Of a stretch of 64,000 nucleotides of DNA, positions 1-8,825 are shown piece by piece; position 1 is the first letter of the stretch; each line of letters starts with the position of its first letter. The notes under the pieces were generated by a model. The model saw nothing but the letters and a program-made list of their open reading frames with translations, had not been told where the DNA came from and made no database searches. The position numbers and the translations under genes were made by a program. Source of the stretch: Tardiphaga sp. P9-11 (GTDB lineage: Bacteria; Pseudomonadota; Alphaproteobacteria; Rhizobiales; Xanthobacteraceae); contig NZ_NPKQ01000001.1 of NCBI RefSeq assembly GCF_008329525.1, positions 1,054,001-1,118,000 on the forward strand. Direction: 5' to 3'.

Positions 1-474
1 ACTGCCTTTCTCAAGACGCATAACGGCTTCTATTTCGATCTCAATCGCGCGAAACCCCTTGCTGAGGGCGTGGAGACATTTGATTCAATCCGCTATCTGC
101 ACGGCCTCGATACCGGCTTCGAATATAACGACATAGGGGTATTCCTGGCCAAAGCTGATCTCTGGCACCAGGCGTTTCGTGCGTTCTGCTATCCGGTGGC
201 GGAAAGCCACGGCGGCAATCCGGTCGTCGAGATATTCGAGGGCAAGGCGAAGGGCAGGATCTATTTTGTCGATCACGAAGTCATTCCGGAGATCGACGAG
301 CTTGCCGACGCCGGCGTCGATTTGCAGAATGCCGACGACGTCCTTGCCTACATGATCCATCAGCAGGGCTGCTTCATCGAAGTCGCGACGTCGTTTTCGG
401 ATTTCCTCGCCAAGCTTGTGGTCTATGACGATGATGGCAGTATCAATGTCGGCATCCGCCGCCCGCTGGCGTGA
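1..474 (+). CDS. SMI1/KNR4 (SUKH) family protein, 5' end outside window
   Basis: The frame is open from base 1, so the gene begins outside the window; the visible part encodes 157 residues. The visible start reads AFLKTHNGFYFDLNRAKPL, which resembles the loop found in SMI1/KNR4 (SUKH) domains, and an aromatic- and acid-rich segment follows. SUKH proteins are small cytoplasmic proteins; many are immunity proteins against polymorphic toxins, others are housekeeping proteins of unknown role. No toxin gene is visible, but the upstream side is missing. A GTG at 70 could also serve as a start but would remove the conserved loop. The gene ends at a strong terminator shared with the opposite-strand trcR gene. 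The family call rests on pattern recognition only. Confidence 0.6.
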   Translation, partial: TAFLKTHNGFYFDLNRAKPLAEGVETFDSIRYLHGLDTGFEYNDIGVFLAKADLWHQAFRAFCYPVAESHGGNPVVEIFEGKAKGRIYFVDHEVIPEIDELADAGVDLQNADDVLAYMIHQQGCFIEVATSFSDFLAKLVVYDDDGSINVGIRRPLA

Positions 475-497
475 GCGGGCGGCGCATAACCTGAAAT

Positions 498-533
498 AAA
501 AAAACGCGGCGAGATGAACCGCCGCGTTTTTTT
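498..533. terminator. Bidirectional rho-independent terminator
   Basis: A 7-bp GC stem (505-511 with 520-526) encloses an 8-base loop. It is flanked by seven A on the left and seven T on the right, so it can end transcripts from both the SUKH gene (+) and trcR (-), which converge here. Confidence 0.9.
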
Positions 534-575
534 ATTCTGTGAGGATCACCGCGCGTCTATGTGCAGCGCAGGCGT

Positions 576-1274
576 CTATTCTTCCTCGTCGTCCTGCTTC
601 TTGCCGCCGCCGATACCCTTCAGCTTGGCGAACACGGCGTCGACATTGAGGTCGCCGCTGCCGCCTTCGGCGGTTTCGAACTCGTCCTTGCGGGTGGTTT
701 CCGAAGCCGGCAGCAGGGTCGCGCCGCCGTAGGCGTGATCGGTCGGCTTTTCCTTGGCGGCGCGCTGCACTTCGAAATCGAGTTCGATCTGCGAGCACAG
801 GCCGAGGGTTACCGGGTCCATCGGGGTCAGGGTCGAGGCATTCCAGTGGGTGCGGTCGCGGATCGAGGCGATCGTGGTCTTGGTGGTGCCAACCAGACGC
901 ATGATCTGGCTGTCCTTCAGTTCGGCATGGTTGCGGACCAGCCACAGGATCGCGCTCGGGCGCTCATGGCGGCGCGATACCGGGGTGTAGCGCGGGCCCT
1001 TCTTTTTGGCGGCCGGCGGCAGGATCACCTTGCTCTCTTCGAGCTTGAGCCGGTAATTCTTGTCCTGCTCGCCCTTTTCGATCTCGTCGCGGGTCAATTG
1101 CCCGTTGGAAATCGGATCCATGCCCTTGATGCCCTGAGCGGCGTCGCCGTCGGCAATGGCGCGGATCTCGAGCGGGTGCATCTTGGTGAAATCGGCGACC
1201 TGATCGAAGGTCAGCGCCGTATTGTCGACCAGCCACACGGCCGTCGCCTTTGGCATCAGCGGGGCATTGCTCAT
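576..1274 (-). CDS. trcR: DUF1013 transcriptional regulator (TrcR-type)
   Basis: The product is a 232-residue protein of the alphaproteobacterial DUF1013 family, now called cell-cycle transcriptional regulator TrcR. The ATG at 1274 is chosen because AAAGGAG lies just upstream (about 1281-1287); the frame stays open further 5' but lacks comparable signals. The first third (LTFDQVADFTKMHPLEIRAI) and a middle segment (LKDSQIMRLVGTTKTTIASI) both look like helix-turn-helix units, which fits a DNA-binding role. The C-terminus is a glycine-rich linker followed by an acidic tail (KKQDDEEE). The gene stands alone, divergent from ispH, and ends at the shared terminator. The exact regulatory role here is unknown. 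Confidence 0.85.
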   Translation of the reverse strand: MSNAPLMPKATAVWLVDNTALTFDQVADFTKMHPLEIRAIADGDAAQGIKGMDPISNGQLTRDEIEKGEQDKNYRLKLEESKVILPPAAKKKGPRYTPVSRRHERPSAILWLVRNHAELKDSQIMRLVGTTKTTIASIRDRTHWNASTLTPMDPVTLGLCSQIELDFEVQRAAKEKPTDHAYGGATLLPASETTRKDEFETAEGGSGDLNVDAVFAKLKGIGGGKKQDDEEE

Positions 1275-1519
1275 GGCACATCTCCTTTGCGCTTCGCCCA
1301 CCTCTTTGGGAGGCGAAGCCGTCTGGTCATCGGTGATGACGGGAATTAAGCCTCTATATAAGCTGTCCGGGGGCAACCGCGCAATGCCCGGCAGTTCGGC
1401 CTTGACAGCGCCGCAAACCGGCCCCAAGTCCTTATTCAAACAAGCCCTTTGGCTGATTTTTGCCAATCTGACCAATCGCACCTGCCATTTTGGTGCCTAG
1501 GCCCCTGGATCGCCCCGAT

Positions 1520-2485
1520 ATGACGACCAAACCGTCCCTGAAAATCGTTCTTTGTTCGCCACGCGGCTTCTGCGCAGGCGTCGTCCGGGCGATCGATACG
1601 GTCGAACGCGCACTCGCCATCCATGGCGCGCCTGTCTATGTCCGGCACGAAATCGTCCATAACAAGTATGTGGTGGACAGCCTCAAGACCAAGGGCGCGA
1701 TCTTCGTCGAGGAACTGGCCGAAATTCCGGACAATACCTCTGCGCCGGTAGTATTTTCCGCTCATGGCGTGCCGAAATCGGTTCCGGCCGACGCAAAGGA
1801 GCGCAATTTCTTCTCGCTGGACGCGACCTGCCCGCTGGTGACCAAGGTCCACCGCGAAGCCGCCATCCACTTCAAGCGCGGTCGCGAAATCCTGCTGATC
1901 GGGCATTCGCATCACCCGGAAGTGGTCGGCACCGTCGGCCAGTTGCCCCCCGGCGCTGTCCAACTCATCGAGACTGCGGAAGACGCCCAGACCTTCCAGC
2001 CGAAGGATCCAAACAACCTTGCTTTCGTGACCCAGACGACGTTGTCGATCGACGACACCGCCGAGATCGTCGAAGTGCTGAAGAGCCGCTTCCCCACGAT
2101 CAATGGGCCGCACAAGGAAGACATCTGCTACGCCACCACCAACCGCCAGCTTGCCGTGAAGAAGGTGGCGCCGGTGGTCGATGCGCTGATCGTGGTCGGT
2201 GCGCCGAACTCGTCGAACTCGCAGCGTCTGCGCGAAGTGGCCGAACGCGAGGGCTGCAAGGTTTCGGTGCTGGCGCAGCGCGCCAGCGATCTCGACTGGA
2301 GCATGTTCAAGGGGATCACGAGCCTCGGCATCACCGCGGGCGCCTCGGCGCCGGAAGTGATCGTCGAAGAGATCATGGATGCCTTCGCGCAGCGTTATGA
2401 GCTGCATGTAGAGACGGTTTCGGCCGCTGAAGAAAACGAATTCTTCCCGCTGCCGCGCTCACTGCGTCCCGAGGCCGCGGCGTAA
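1520..2485 (+). CDS. ispH: 4-hydroxy-3-methylbut-2-enyl diphosphate reductase
   Basis: This is IspH (LytB), the last enzyme of the MEP isoprenoid pathway. It reduces HMBPP to IPP and DMAPP in the cytoplasm with a [4Fe-4S] cluster. The protein has 321 residues, the usual length. The three cluster cysteines are visible in [11 protein letters not shown] (Cys12), DATCPLV and [10 protein letters not shown], and the substrate-binding NSSNS motif is present. The ATG at 1520 gives the standard N-terminus ([16 protein letters not shown]); a TTG 30 bases upstream only adds a proline/arginine leader. It is the first gene of the ispH-thrB-rnhA operon, a layout common in alphaproteobacteria. Confidence 0.97.
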   Translation: MTTKPSLKIVLCSPRGFCAGVVRAIDTVERALAIHGAPVYVRHEIVHNKYVVDSLKTKGAIFVEELAEIPDNTSAPVVFSAHGVPKSVPADAKERNFFSLDATCPLVTKVHREAAIHFKRGREILLIGHSHHPEVVGTVGQLPPGAVQLIETAEDAQTFQPKDPNNLAFVTQTTLSIDDTAEIVEVLKSRFPTINGPHKEDICYATTNRQLAVKKVAPVVDALIVVGAPNSSNSQRLREVAEREGCKVSVLAQRASDLDWSMFKGITSLGITAGASAPEVIVEEIMDAFAQRYELHVETVSAAEENEFFPLPRSLRPEAAA

Positions 2486-2490
2486 CCGCG

Positions 2491-3471
2491 ATGGCGGTCT
2501 ATACCGATGTCGCCGCCGATGATCTCGCGGACTTCCTGAAAAGCTACGATGTCGGCGAATTGCTCTCCTACAAGGGCATCGCCGAAGGCGTCGAGAATTC
2601 CAACTTCCTGCTGCACACCTCCAAGGGCGCCTACATCCTCACGCTTTATGAGAAGCGCGTGGCGGCGGACGACCTGCCGTACTTCCTGGGCCTGATGGCG
2701 CATCTCTGCGCGCGCGGCGTGAACTGCCCGCAGCCGCAGAAGAATCGCGACGGCGCGGTCTACGCATCGCTCGCCGGTCGGCCCGCCGCGATCATCAACT
2801 TCCTCGAAGGTATGTGGCCGCGCCGTCCCAACGCGATGCATTGCGCCGGTGTCGGCGAAGCGTTGGCGAGGATGCATGTCGCCGGGCGCGATTTCCCGTT
2901 GGTGCGCGAGAACAACCTGTCGGTCGATGGCTGGCGCGGTTTGCTCGACCTCGCGGCACCGCGGGCCGATACGGTTCAGCCCGGCCTGCGTGATTTTCTG
3001 CAGACCGAGCTCGATTATCTTGCGGCACATTGGCCGAGCGATCTGCCGGACGGCGTGATCCATGCCGACCTGTTTCCGGACAACGTGTTCTTTCTCGGCG
3101 ACAAGCTCTCCGGTCTGATCGACTTCCCGTTCGCCTGCAACGATATGCTGGCCTACGACGTGGCGATCTGCCTGAACGCCTGGTGCTTCGAGCCGGACCT
3201 GTCGTTCAATGCCACCAAGGCGCGCGCTTTCCTCAATGCCTATGAAGCGGTGCGTCCGTTGACCGCTGCCGAGCGTGCGGCGTTTCCGCTGCTGGCGCGC
3301 GGTGCATCGATCCGCTTCCTGCTGACGCGGCTGGTGGATTTCCTCAACGTGCCGGAAGGCGCCTTCGTGAAGCCGAAGGATCCGGTCGAGTATGTCCGCA
3401 AGCTGCGCTTCCACCAGTCGGTGACGTCGATGGCCGATTACGGTGTCGAAGCGGCGAGGCAGCCCGCGTGA
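2491..3471 (+). CDS. thrB: Homoserine kinase (APH-fold type)
   Basis: The product phosphorylates homoserine to O-phosphohomoserine in threonine biosynthesis. This 326-residue protein belongs to the aminoglycoside-phosphotransferase-like ThrB type found in proteobacteria, not the GHMP-kinase type of E. coli. The N-lobe motif [10 protein letters not shown] and the catalytic loop [11 protein letters not shown] are visible, followed by LIDFPFAC in place of the DFG-like metal site. It starts 5 bases after the ispH stop and overlaps rnhA by 4 bases, so the three genes are almost certainly co-transcribed. Confidence 0.95.
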   Translation: MAVYTDVAADDLADFLKSYDVGELLSYKGIAEGVENSNFLLHTSKGAYILTLYEKRVAADDLPYFLGLMAHLCARGVNCPQPQKNRDGAVYASLAGRPAAIINFLEGMWPRRPNAMHCAGVGEALARMHVAGRDFPLVRENNLSVDGWRGLLDLAAPRADTVQPGLRDFLQTELDYLAAHWPSDLPDGVIHADLFPDNVFFLGDKLSGLIDFPFACNDMLAYDVAICLNAWCFEPDLSFNATKARAFLNAYEAVRPLTAAERAAFPLLARGASIRFLLTRLVDFLNVPEGAFVKPKDPVEYVRKLRFHQSVTSMADYGVEAARQPA

Positions 3472-3920
3472 CCGCTGCGACGCCTGTGACGATCTATACG
3501 GACGGCGCCTGCTCGGGAAATCCCGGCCCCGGCGGCTGGGGCGCGATCCTTCGTTTCGGCGACGCCGAAAAGGAATTGAAGGGCGGCGAGGCGCATACCA
3601 CCAACAACCGCATGGAGTTGATGGCGGCGATCTCGGCGCTGGAAGCGTTGAAGAAGCCGTGCTCGGTCGATTTGCACACCGACAGCCAGTATCTGCGCAA
3701 CGGCATCATGAGCTGGATTCACGGCTGGAAGAAAAACGGCTGGAAGACGTCGGACAAGAAGCCGGTGAAGAATGTCGACCTGTGGCAGCGCCTCGATGAT
3801 GCGCTGAAGACGCATGATATCCGCTGGCACTGGGTCAAGGGCCACGCCGGCCACGCCGAGAACGAGCGCGCGGATCAGCTGTCGCGCGACGGTCTGGCGG
3901 AGAACCGGAATAAGAAGTGA
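3468..3920 (+). CDS. rnhA: Ribonuclease HI
   Basis: RNase HI cuts the RNA strand of RNA-DNA hybrids (Okazaki primers, R-loops). The protein has 150 residues, the normal bacterial length. The catalytic carboxylates are visible in [17 protein letters not shown] (Asp), NNRMELMA (Glu), HTDSQYL (Asp) and the C-terminal ENERADQL (Asp), with the KGHAGH loop before the last. The start is a GTG overlapping the thrB stop as GTGA (3468-3471), which indicates translational coupling. Confidence 0.97.
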   Translation: MTAATPVTIYTDGACSGNPGPGGWGAILRFGDAEKELKGGEAHTTNNRMELMAAISALEALKKPCSVDLHTDSQYLRNGIMSWIHGWKKNGWKTSDKKPVKNVDLWQRLDDALKTHDIRWHWVKGHAGHAENERADQLSRDGLAENRNKK

Positions 3921-3950
3921 GTTGGCGCGCTGATGCGCTCCTGGACTCTA

Positions 3951-4058
3951 GCTGTCATCACCCGCGAAAACGGGCGATCCAGTAAACGCCCACATTCGCG
4001 ATGATCACTGGCGCCAGTGTCTACTGGTCGCCCGGTCAAGCCGGGCGACGACAGTACG
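3951..4058. repeat. Palindromic intergenic repeat pair
   Basis: Two similar units face each other: CTGTCATCACCCG...CGGGCGATCCAGTA (3952-3984) and CTACTGGTCGCCCGG...CCGGGCGACGACAGTAC (4021-4057). Each forms its own CCCG/CGGG hairpin, and together they make an imperfect inverted repeat of about 105 bases. The layout resembles REP-like mosaic elements that are abundant in Bradyrhizobium-type genomes. It lies between the convergent rnhA and peroxiredoxin genes and could also terminate transcription. Confidence 0.7.
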
Positions 4059-4076
4059 TGTTTTCGGAGCCTTAGC

Positions 4077-4562
4077 TCAGAGCTGACCCAGCAGCGTGTC
4101 GCCGCCAGAGACTTCGACCTTGCCCGGTGCCGGCTCGAGGTTGAGCTTGGTCACCTTGCCGTCTTCCACCAGCATCGAATAACGATGCGAGCGGATGCCG
4201 AGACCGTTGCCCGATGCGTCGAGCTCCATGCCGATGGCCTTGGTGAAGTCGGCATTGCCGTCGGCGAGGAACACCGCTTCATCGCGCAGATCGGTATCCT
4301 TCTTCCAGGCGTTCATCACGAACACATCGTTGACGGAGATGATCGCGATGGTGTCGACGCCCTTGTCCTTGATGGCATAGGCGTTGAGGAAGATGCTCGG
4401 CAGATGCATCTTGTGGCAGGTGCCGGTATAGGCGCCGGGCACCGCGAACAGCGCCACTTTCTTGCCCTTGAAGACGTCGTCGGTGGTCTTCACGGCCGGA
4501 CCTTCTGCGGTCATGACACGGAGCTTGGCTTCGGGCAGCTTGTCGCCAACTTGAATGGTCAT
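4077..4562 (-). CDS. Peroxiredoxin, PRX5/AhpC-TSA family
   Basis: A 161-residue thiol peroxidase that reduces hydrogen peroxide and organic peroxides. The active site is VPGAYTGTCHKMH with peroxidatic Cys49, the PRX5-type version of PxxxTxxC. No other cysteine occurs in the protein, so it is a one-Cys enzyme that must be recycled by an external thiol such as glutathione/glutaredoxin. The length and the C-terminal GDTLLGQL end match the family. The ATG at 4562 has AGGAGA just upstream. It is a single gene convergent with rnhA. Confidence 0.93.
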   Translation of the reverse strand: MTIQVGDKLPEAKLRVMTAEGPAVKTTDDVFKGKKVALFAVPGAYTGTCHKMHLPSIFLNAYAIKDKGVDTIAIISVNDVFVMNAWKKDTDLRDEAVFLADGNADFTKAIGMELDASGNGLGIRSHRYSMLVEDGKVTKLNLEPAPGKVEVSGGDTLLGQL

Positions 4563-4669
4563 CGTCGGTCTCTCCTGAAATGCGGGTGAGTGTGTTTAGA
4601 CCGGCCGCATGACGCGCACAATATTAGGTGCTGCGCAAAGCTTGGTCTGCCGCAACAATCACGATGACG

Positions 4670-5227
4670 TTAGCCGCCGAAGCCACCGGCATCGAGAAAG
4701 GCCTGTTCCTCCGGCGTGGTGCTGCGCCCCAACACCCGGTTACGATGCGGGAAGCGGCCGAAGCGTCGGATGATGTCGGCGTGTTCGTCGGCAAATTTCA
4801 GGTTGTCGGCCTCGCCGGTGGCGCGAAACAGCGCGCAGCAGTGCTCCTGATCGGCAAGGTCTTCCGAATGCATCAGTGGCATATAAACGAACTGCCGCAT
4901 CTGCTGTTCAACCCGTTGATCGACACCGAGCGCGACGGCCCTGACCGAGAGGTCGCGGGCGAGGCGATCGCTGGAAAAGGCCCGCGGGTCGTTGCGGAAC
5001 ATGTTGCGGGGAAACTGGTCGAGCACGAGGATCAAAGCGAGCGTGCCGTCGTCACTGGCCTCCCATGACGCGAGTCCGCCCGCGACAGCTTCGTCCCACA
5101 GCGTACGGAAGCGTCGGGTGACTTCGGCATCGAAATCATCGTTCTTGGCGTACCAGCGGTCCCAGCCGGCGTCTTTCCAGAAGTTCAGGATATCAGTCGG
5201 CGTGGTGCCGGACGCAGCGTCGTTCAT
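4670..5227 (-). CDS. DUF924 family protein
   Basis: The 185-residue protein matches the DUF924 family by ILNFWKDAGWDRWYAKNDDFD near the start and LILVLDQFPRNMFRNDPRAF in the middle, followed by YMPLMHSEDLADQE. The family is all-helical and TPR-like with no established biochemical role. The ATG at 5227 is preferred; a TTG six codons upstream is possible. The C-terminus is glycine-rich (DAGGFGG). It stands alone between the peroxiredoxin and fadD, all on the minus strand but separated by 75-110 bases, so co-transcription is possible but not shown. Confidence 0.88.
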   Translation of the reverse strand: MNDAASGTTPTDILNFWKDAGWDRWYAKNDDFDAEVTRRFRTLWDEAVAGGLASWEASDDGTLALILVLDQFPRNMFRNDPRAFSSDRLARDLSVRAVALGVDQRVEQQMRQFVYMPLMHSEDLADQEHCCALFRATGEADNLKFADEHADIIRRFGRFPHRNRVLGRSTTPEEQAFLDAGGFGG

Positions 5228-5302
5228 TCCGGATCGGTCTCGCAATTGTCAGAGGGTGGGCAGGGCGCAATACGCCGTTGCCCACCCGGCGACAATGCCG
5301 CT

Positions 5303-6991
5303 TTACGCCGCTGACGCCTGTTTCTTCTCGTCGCGGAGTTCGCGGCGCAGGATCTTGCCGACATTGGTCTTCGGCAGGGCGGTGCGGAATTCAATCTGTT
5401 TCGGCACCTTGTAATTGGTGAGCTGGGTGCCGCAGAACTTGATGATGTCCTCAGCCGTGACGTTCGGGTCCTTCTTGACGACGAAGGCCTTCACCGCCTC
5501 GGTGGTCTTCGGATCGGGTACGCCGATCACGGCGCATTCCAGCACGCCGGGATGGCTGGCGATGACGTCTTCGACTTCGTTCGGATAGACGTTGAAGCCC
5601 GAGACCAGCACCATGTCCTTCTTGCGATCAACGATCTTGGTGAAACCGTCGGGGCTCATGATGCCGATGTCGCCGGTGCGGAAGAAACCGTCTGCGGTCA
5701 TCACCTTGGCGGTCTCGTCCGGCCGGTTCCAGTAGCCCGACATGATCTGCGGACCCTTGGCGCAAATCTCGCCGGGCTCGCCGAGCGGGACTTCGTTGCC
5801 GTCGTCGTCGCGGATCGAGATATAGGTCGATGGCACCGGTACGCCGATGGAACCGTTGAACTGGTCGACATCGGCGGGGTTGCAGGTCAGCGTCGGCGAG
5901 GTTTCCGACAGTCCGTAGCCTTCGGCGACGAAGCAGCCGGTCGTCTTCAGCCAGCGCTCGGCCACGGCCTTCTGCACGGCCATGCCACCGCCGTTGGAGA
6001 TCTTGAGCTTGGAGAAATCCACCTGGTCGAAACCCGGCGTATTCAGCAGGCCGTTATAGAGCGTGTTGACCGCCGGGAAGCTGTTGACCTGATACTTCAT
6101 CAGCTCCTTCACGAAGCCCGGCATGTCGCGCGGGTTCGGGATCAGCAGGTTGACGCCGCCGGCGCGGACGGCAAGCAGGAAGCAGGCCGTCAGCGCGAAG
6201 ATATGATACAGCGGCAGCGCGCAGACGATGAACAGCTGGTCCACATGCGGCGGCTTGCGCAGCGCCGGCTGCAGCCAGGCATCGTTCTGCAGCACATTGG
6301 CCAGGATGTTGCGGTGGCGCAGCGTCGCGCCCTTGGACACGCCGGTGGTGCCGCCTGTGTATTGCAGGAAGGCGACGTCGTCGGGCCCGAGCACCGGCTT
6401 CTTCATCTTCATGCTGCGGCCGGCAGAGACCGCATCGTTGAACCAGACGGCGCCGGGCAATTCGTAGGCCGGCACCATCTTCTTCACGCGGCGTACCACG
6501 AGATTGACGATCACGCCCTTGAAGCCGAGCATGTCGCCCATGCTGCCGAGAATGACGTGCTTTACATTGGTCTTGGCAATCACCTGCTGCACAGTGGAGG
6601 CGAAGTTTTCCAGCACGATGACGGCTTCGGCGCCGGAATCCTTGAGCTGGTGCTCGAGTTCGCGCGGGGTGTAGAGCGGGTTGACGTTGACCACCGCATA
6701 GCCGGCGCGCAGCACGGCGGAGGTCGCGATCGGGTATTGCAGCACATTTGGCATCATCAGCGCGACGCGGGCGCCCTTGGCGAGGCCCTTGCTCTGCAGA
6801 TAGGCGCCGAGCGCCACGGACATTTCGTCGAGCTCACGATAGGTGATCGATTTGTCCATGCAGATGAAAGCTTTGCGATCACGGAATTTGGCAAAGCTCT
6901 CTTCGAGCAGATCGACCAGCGACGGATACAGATTGACGTCGATGTCGGCTGGCACGCCTGCCGGATATTGTTTGAGCCAGATACGCTCCAT
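5303..6991 (-). CDS. fadD: Long-chain fatty acid-CoA ligase
   Basis: A 562-residue AMP-forming acyl-CoA synthetase that activates long-chain fatty acids for beta-oxidation or lipid synthesis. The P-loop-like adenylation motif YTGGTTGVSKGA is near residue 212, followed by GYGLSETSP and TGDIGIMSPDGF, then DRKKDMVLVSGFNVYPNEVE and the C-terminal lysine region KTNVGKILRRELR. Length and motif order are normal for FadD. The ATG at 6991 follows GGGGAAG. An acyl-CoA thioesterase-like gene lies at 16.9 kb but is not linked to it. An antisense frame over almost the whole gene is an artefact of its GC-rich codons. Confidence 0.95.
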   Translation of the reverse strand: MERIWLKQYPAGVPADIDVNLYPSLVDLLEESFAKFRDRKAFICMDKSITYRELDEMSVALGAYLQSKGLAKGARVALMMPNVLQYPIATSAVLRAGYAVVNVNPLYTPRELEHQLKDSGAEAVIVLENFASTVQQVIAKTNVKHVILGSMGDMLGFKGVIVNLVVRRVKKMVPAYELPGAVWFNDAVSAGRSMKMKKPVLGPDDVAFLQYTGGTTGVSKGATLRHRNILANVLQNDAWLQPALRKPPHVDQLFIVCALPLYHIFALTACFLLAVRAGGVNLLIPNPRDMPGFVKELMKYQVNSFPAVNTLYNGLLNTPGFDQVDFSKLKISNGGGMAVQKAVAERWLKTTGCFVAEGYGLSETSPTLTCNPADVDQFNGSIGVPVPSTYISIRDDDGNEVPLGEPGEICAKGPQIMSGYWNRPDETAKVMTADGFFRTGDIGIMSPDGFTKIVDRKKDMVLVSGFNVYPNEVEDVIASHPGVLECAVIGVPDPKTTEAVKAFVVKKDPNVTAEDIIKFCGTQLTNYKVPKQIEFRTALPKTNVGKILRRELRDEKKQASAA

Positions 6992-7125
6992 GACACTTCC
7001 CCCTCGATTTGATTATTTCGTGGAAGTATTGAGCAAAGCTGTCCTTGATAGCAAGGCGCGGCGCAGCATTCCGCGGCCGGAAACAGCCGCGTTAACGATG
7101 GTCATCGGACATCATCGACGAAGGT

Positions 7126-8619
7126 CTAGGTGCGCGGAGCTGCCGCAGCCGGCTTGGCTTCGCCGGTGGTAGCCTTCGGTGCGGGCTTGGCCGCTGCCTT
7201 CGGCTTGGCCGGCGTTGTGGCCGGAGCGGCGCTGGCTGCCGTGGCAGGCTTGCCGGCTGCAGGTTTGGCTGCTGCGGGTTTGGCGGCGGCTGGCTTTGCT
7301 GCAGCGGTCGGTTTCGGCGCGGCTGCATCTGGCTTCACCGCTGCCTGTTTCGCAGCCGGTTTGGCCGCTGCTTTCGCTTCGGCGGACGCTGCGGGTTTGG
7401 CGTTCTTGGTGTCGGTTGCTGCGTCAGGTTTTTTGGCGGCGGTCCTGGTGCCCTTCTTGCCCTTGGGTTTCGGCGTCTGCCGGGCTTCTTCCACCGCATT
7501 GGCGGCGATCAGGTCGGCCCCCACTTTTTTCGGTCCGGTATAGACGATCACCGGTTCGACCGGGGCTGCGGCTGCGGCGATCATGTCGACCGGGCGCAGC
7601 GTCGGCGGCTGCAGGCCGGCGGTGAAGAACGACATGGCCTGGCTGCCAGCTTCGCTTGCCACAGTCTCTTCGTCGGCATCGCTGGCCGGACGCTTGCGCT
7701 TTGGTCCGCACATCTCATCCCGCAGGTTGGGCGGTGCGGCGTCGATCGGTGCGAGGGCGTCCACAGTGCCGAGCGCCGGCTGCAGCCAGGTCAGGCCGCC
7801 GCCGGTGTTGAAGCCGCGCTCCAGAAGCTGTGCGGCCTTGACGGCGCGGGCCTGGCCAGATGAGGCGCCGAGCACCACGGCGATGAGCCGCTTGTTGCCG
7901 CGCGTAGCCGTGGCGACGAGATTGTAGCCGGAGGCGCAGATGAAACCGGTCTTCATGCCGTCGGCGCCGGGATAGCGGCCGATCAGGCGGTTGAAGTTCG
8001 GGGTGATGCGGCGGCCGAATTTGATCGCGGGAATGTGGACGAAATATTCGTATTCCGGCAGGTCGCGAATGATCGCACGGGCAAGGATCGCCAGGTCGCG
8101 CGCCGAGGTCACCTGTTCGTCGGCGGGCAGGCCGTTCGGATTGACGTAATGGGTCTGTGTCATGCCGAGCTTCTGCGCCGTGGCATTCATCATCGCCGAA
8201 AATCCATCGACAGAGCCGCCGACGCCTTCGGCGAGCACGACAGCCATGTCGTTGGCCGACTTCACCATCATCATCTTCAGCGCGTTATCGATGGTGACCT
8301 GGGTGCCGGCGTTGAAGCCCATCTTCGACGGCGACTGCGCAGCCGCGATCGGCGACACCGTCACCACCGTATCGAGGCTGATGCGTCCCTGCTTCACCGC
8401 CTGCAGCGTGACGTAAGTCGTCATCAGCTTGGTGACGGATGCCGGATGCCACGGATAGGTCGCGTTCTCGGCCTGCAGCACCTTGCCGCTATCGGCTTCG
8501 ACAAGCAGCAGCGCTTCAGCGCTGGCCGACCGAGGCGCGGCTATGCCAAGCACAAGTGCCGCGGCGAGGACGAACCAGTTGAATGACAGCAGGCGGCGCG
8601 ATGCGAAGTGAAACTGCAC
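7126..8619 (-). CDS. D-alanyl-D-alanine carboxypeptidase with Ala/Lys/Pro tail
   Basis: A periplasmic peptidase S11 (PBP5/6-type) that trims the terminal D-Ala of peptidoglycan stem peptides. The triad motifs are present: SVTK (SxxK) in HPASVTKLMTTY, SAN in VKSANDMAVV, and KTG in GMKTGFICASG. Starting at the GTG at 8619 puts a signal peptide first (MQFHFASRRLLSFNWFVLAA, cleaved near SASA). A GTG at 8721 would add 34 polar residues before it. The last roughly 150 residues are a low-complexity tail of Ala, Lys, Pro and Thr (AAKPAAAKPAAAKPAAGKPA), well beyond the usual family length and probably contacting the cell wall. Confidence 0.9.
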   Translation of the reverse strand: MQFHFASRRLLSFNWFVLAAALVLGIAAPRSASAEALLLVEADSGKVLQAENATYPWHPASVTKLMTTYVTLQAVKQGRISLDTVVTVSPIAAAQSPSKMGFNAGTQVTIDNALKMMMVKSANDMAVVLAEGVGGSVDGFSAMMNATAQKLGMTQTHYVNPNGLPADEQVTSARDLAILARAIIRDLPEYEYFVHIPAIKFGRRITPNFNRLIGRYPGADGMKTGFICASGYNLVATATRGNKRLIAVVLGASSGQARAVKAAQLLERGFNTGGGLTWLQPALGTVDALAPIDAAPPNLRDEMCGPKRKRPASDADEETVASEAGSQAMSFFTAGLQPPTLRPVDMIAAAAAPVEPVIVYTGPKKVGADLIAANAVEEARQTPKPKGKKGTRTAAKKPDAATDTKNAKPAASAEAKAAAKPAAKQAAVKPDAAAPKPTAAAKPAAAKPAAAKPAAGKPATAASAAPATTPAKPKAAAKPAPKATTGEAKPAAAAPRT

Positions 8620-8825
8620 TATCCGATTCCGGTCCTTTGCGGCCCGCCTGCAGTGCTCCAGCACCGCGCGCAGCAATTCTTGGATTTGAGGTTCGGGGCT
8701 CTCGTGTCGGTCTGCCGTCACGCGGTGACGGCCGCAAACCTATACCGGTCGAGAGCATCAGAACAGTGGCGAGCCGGTTAAATCGGTGATGAAAGGGGCC
8801 AAATTTCGACCGTTCTCCAAAGACA

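Noticed and set aside
5552-7012. 486-residue plus-strand frame opposite fadD
   Set aside because: It is the GC-rich antisense of a clear acyl-CoA synthetase gene, rich in His, Arg and Gln, without a family match or ribosome binding site.
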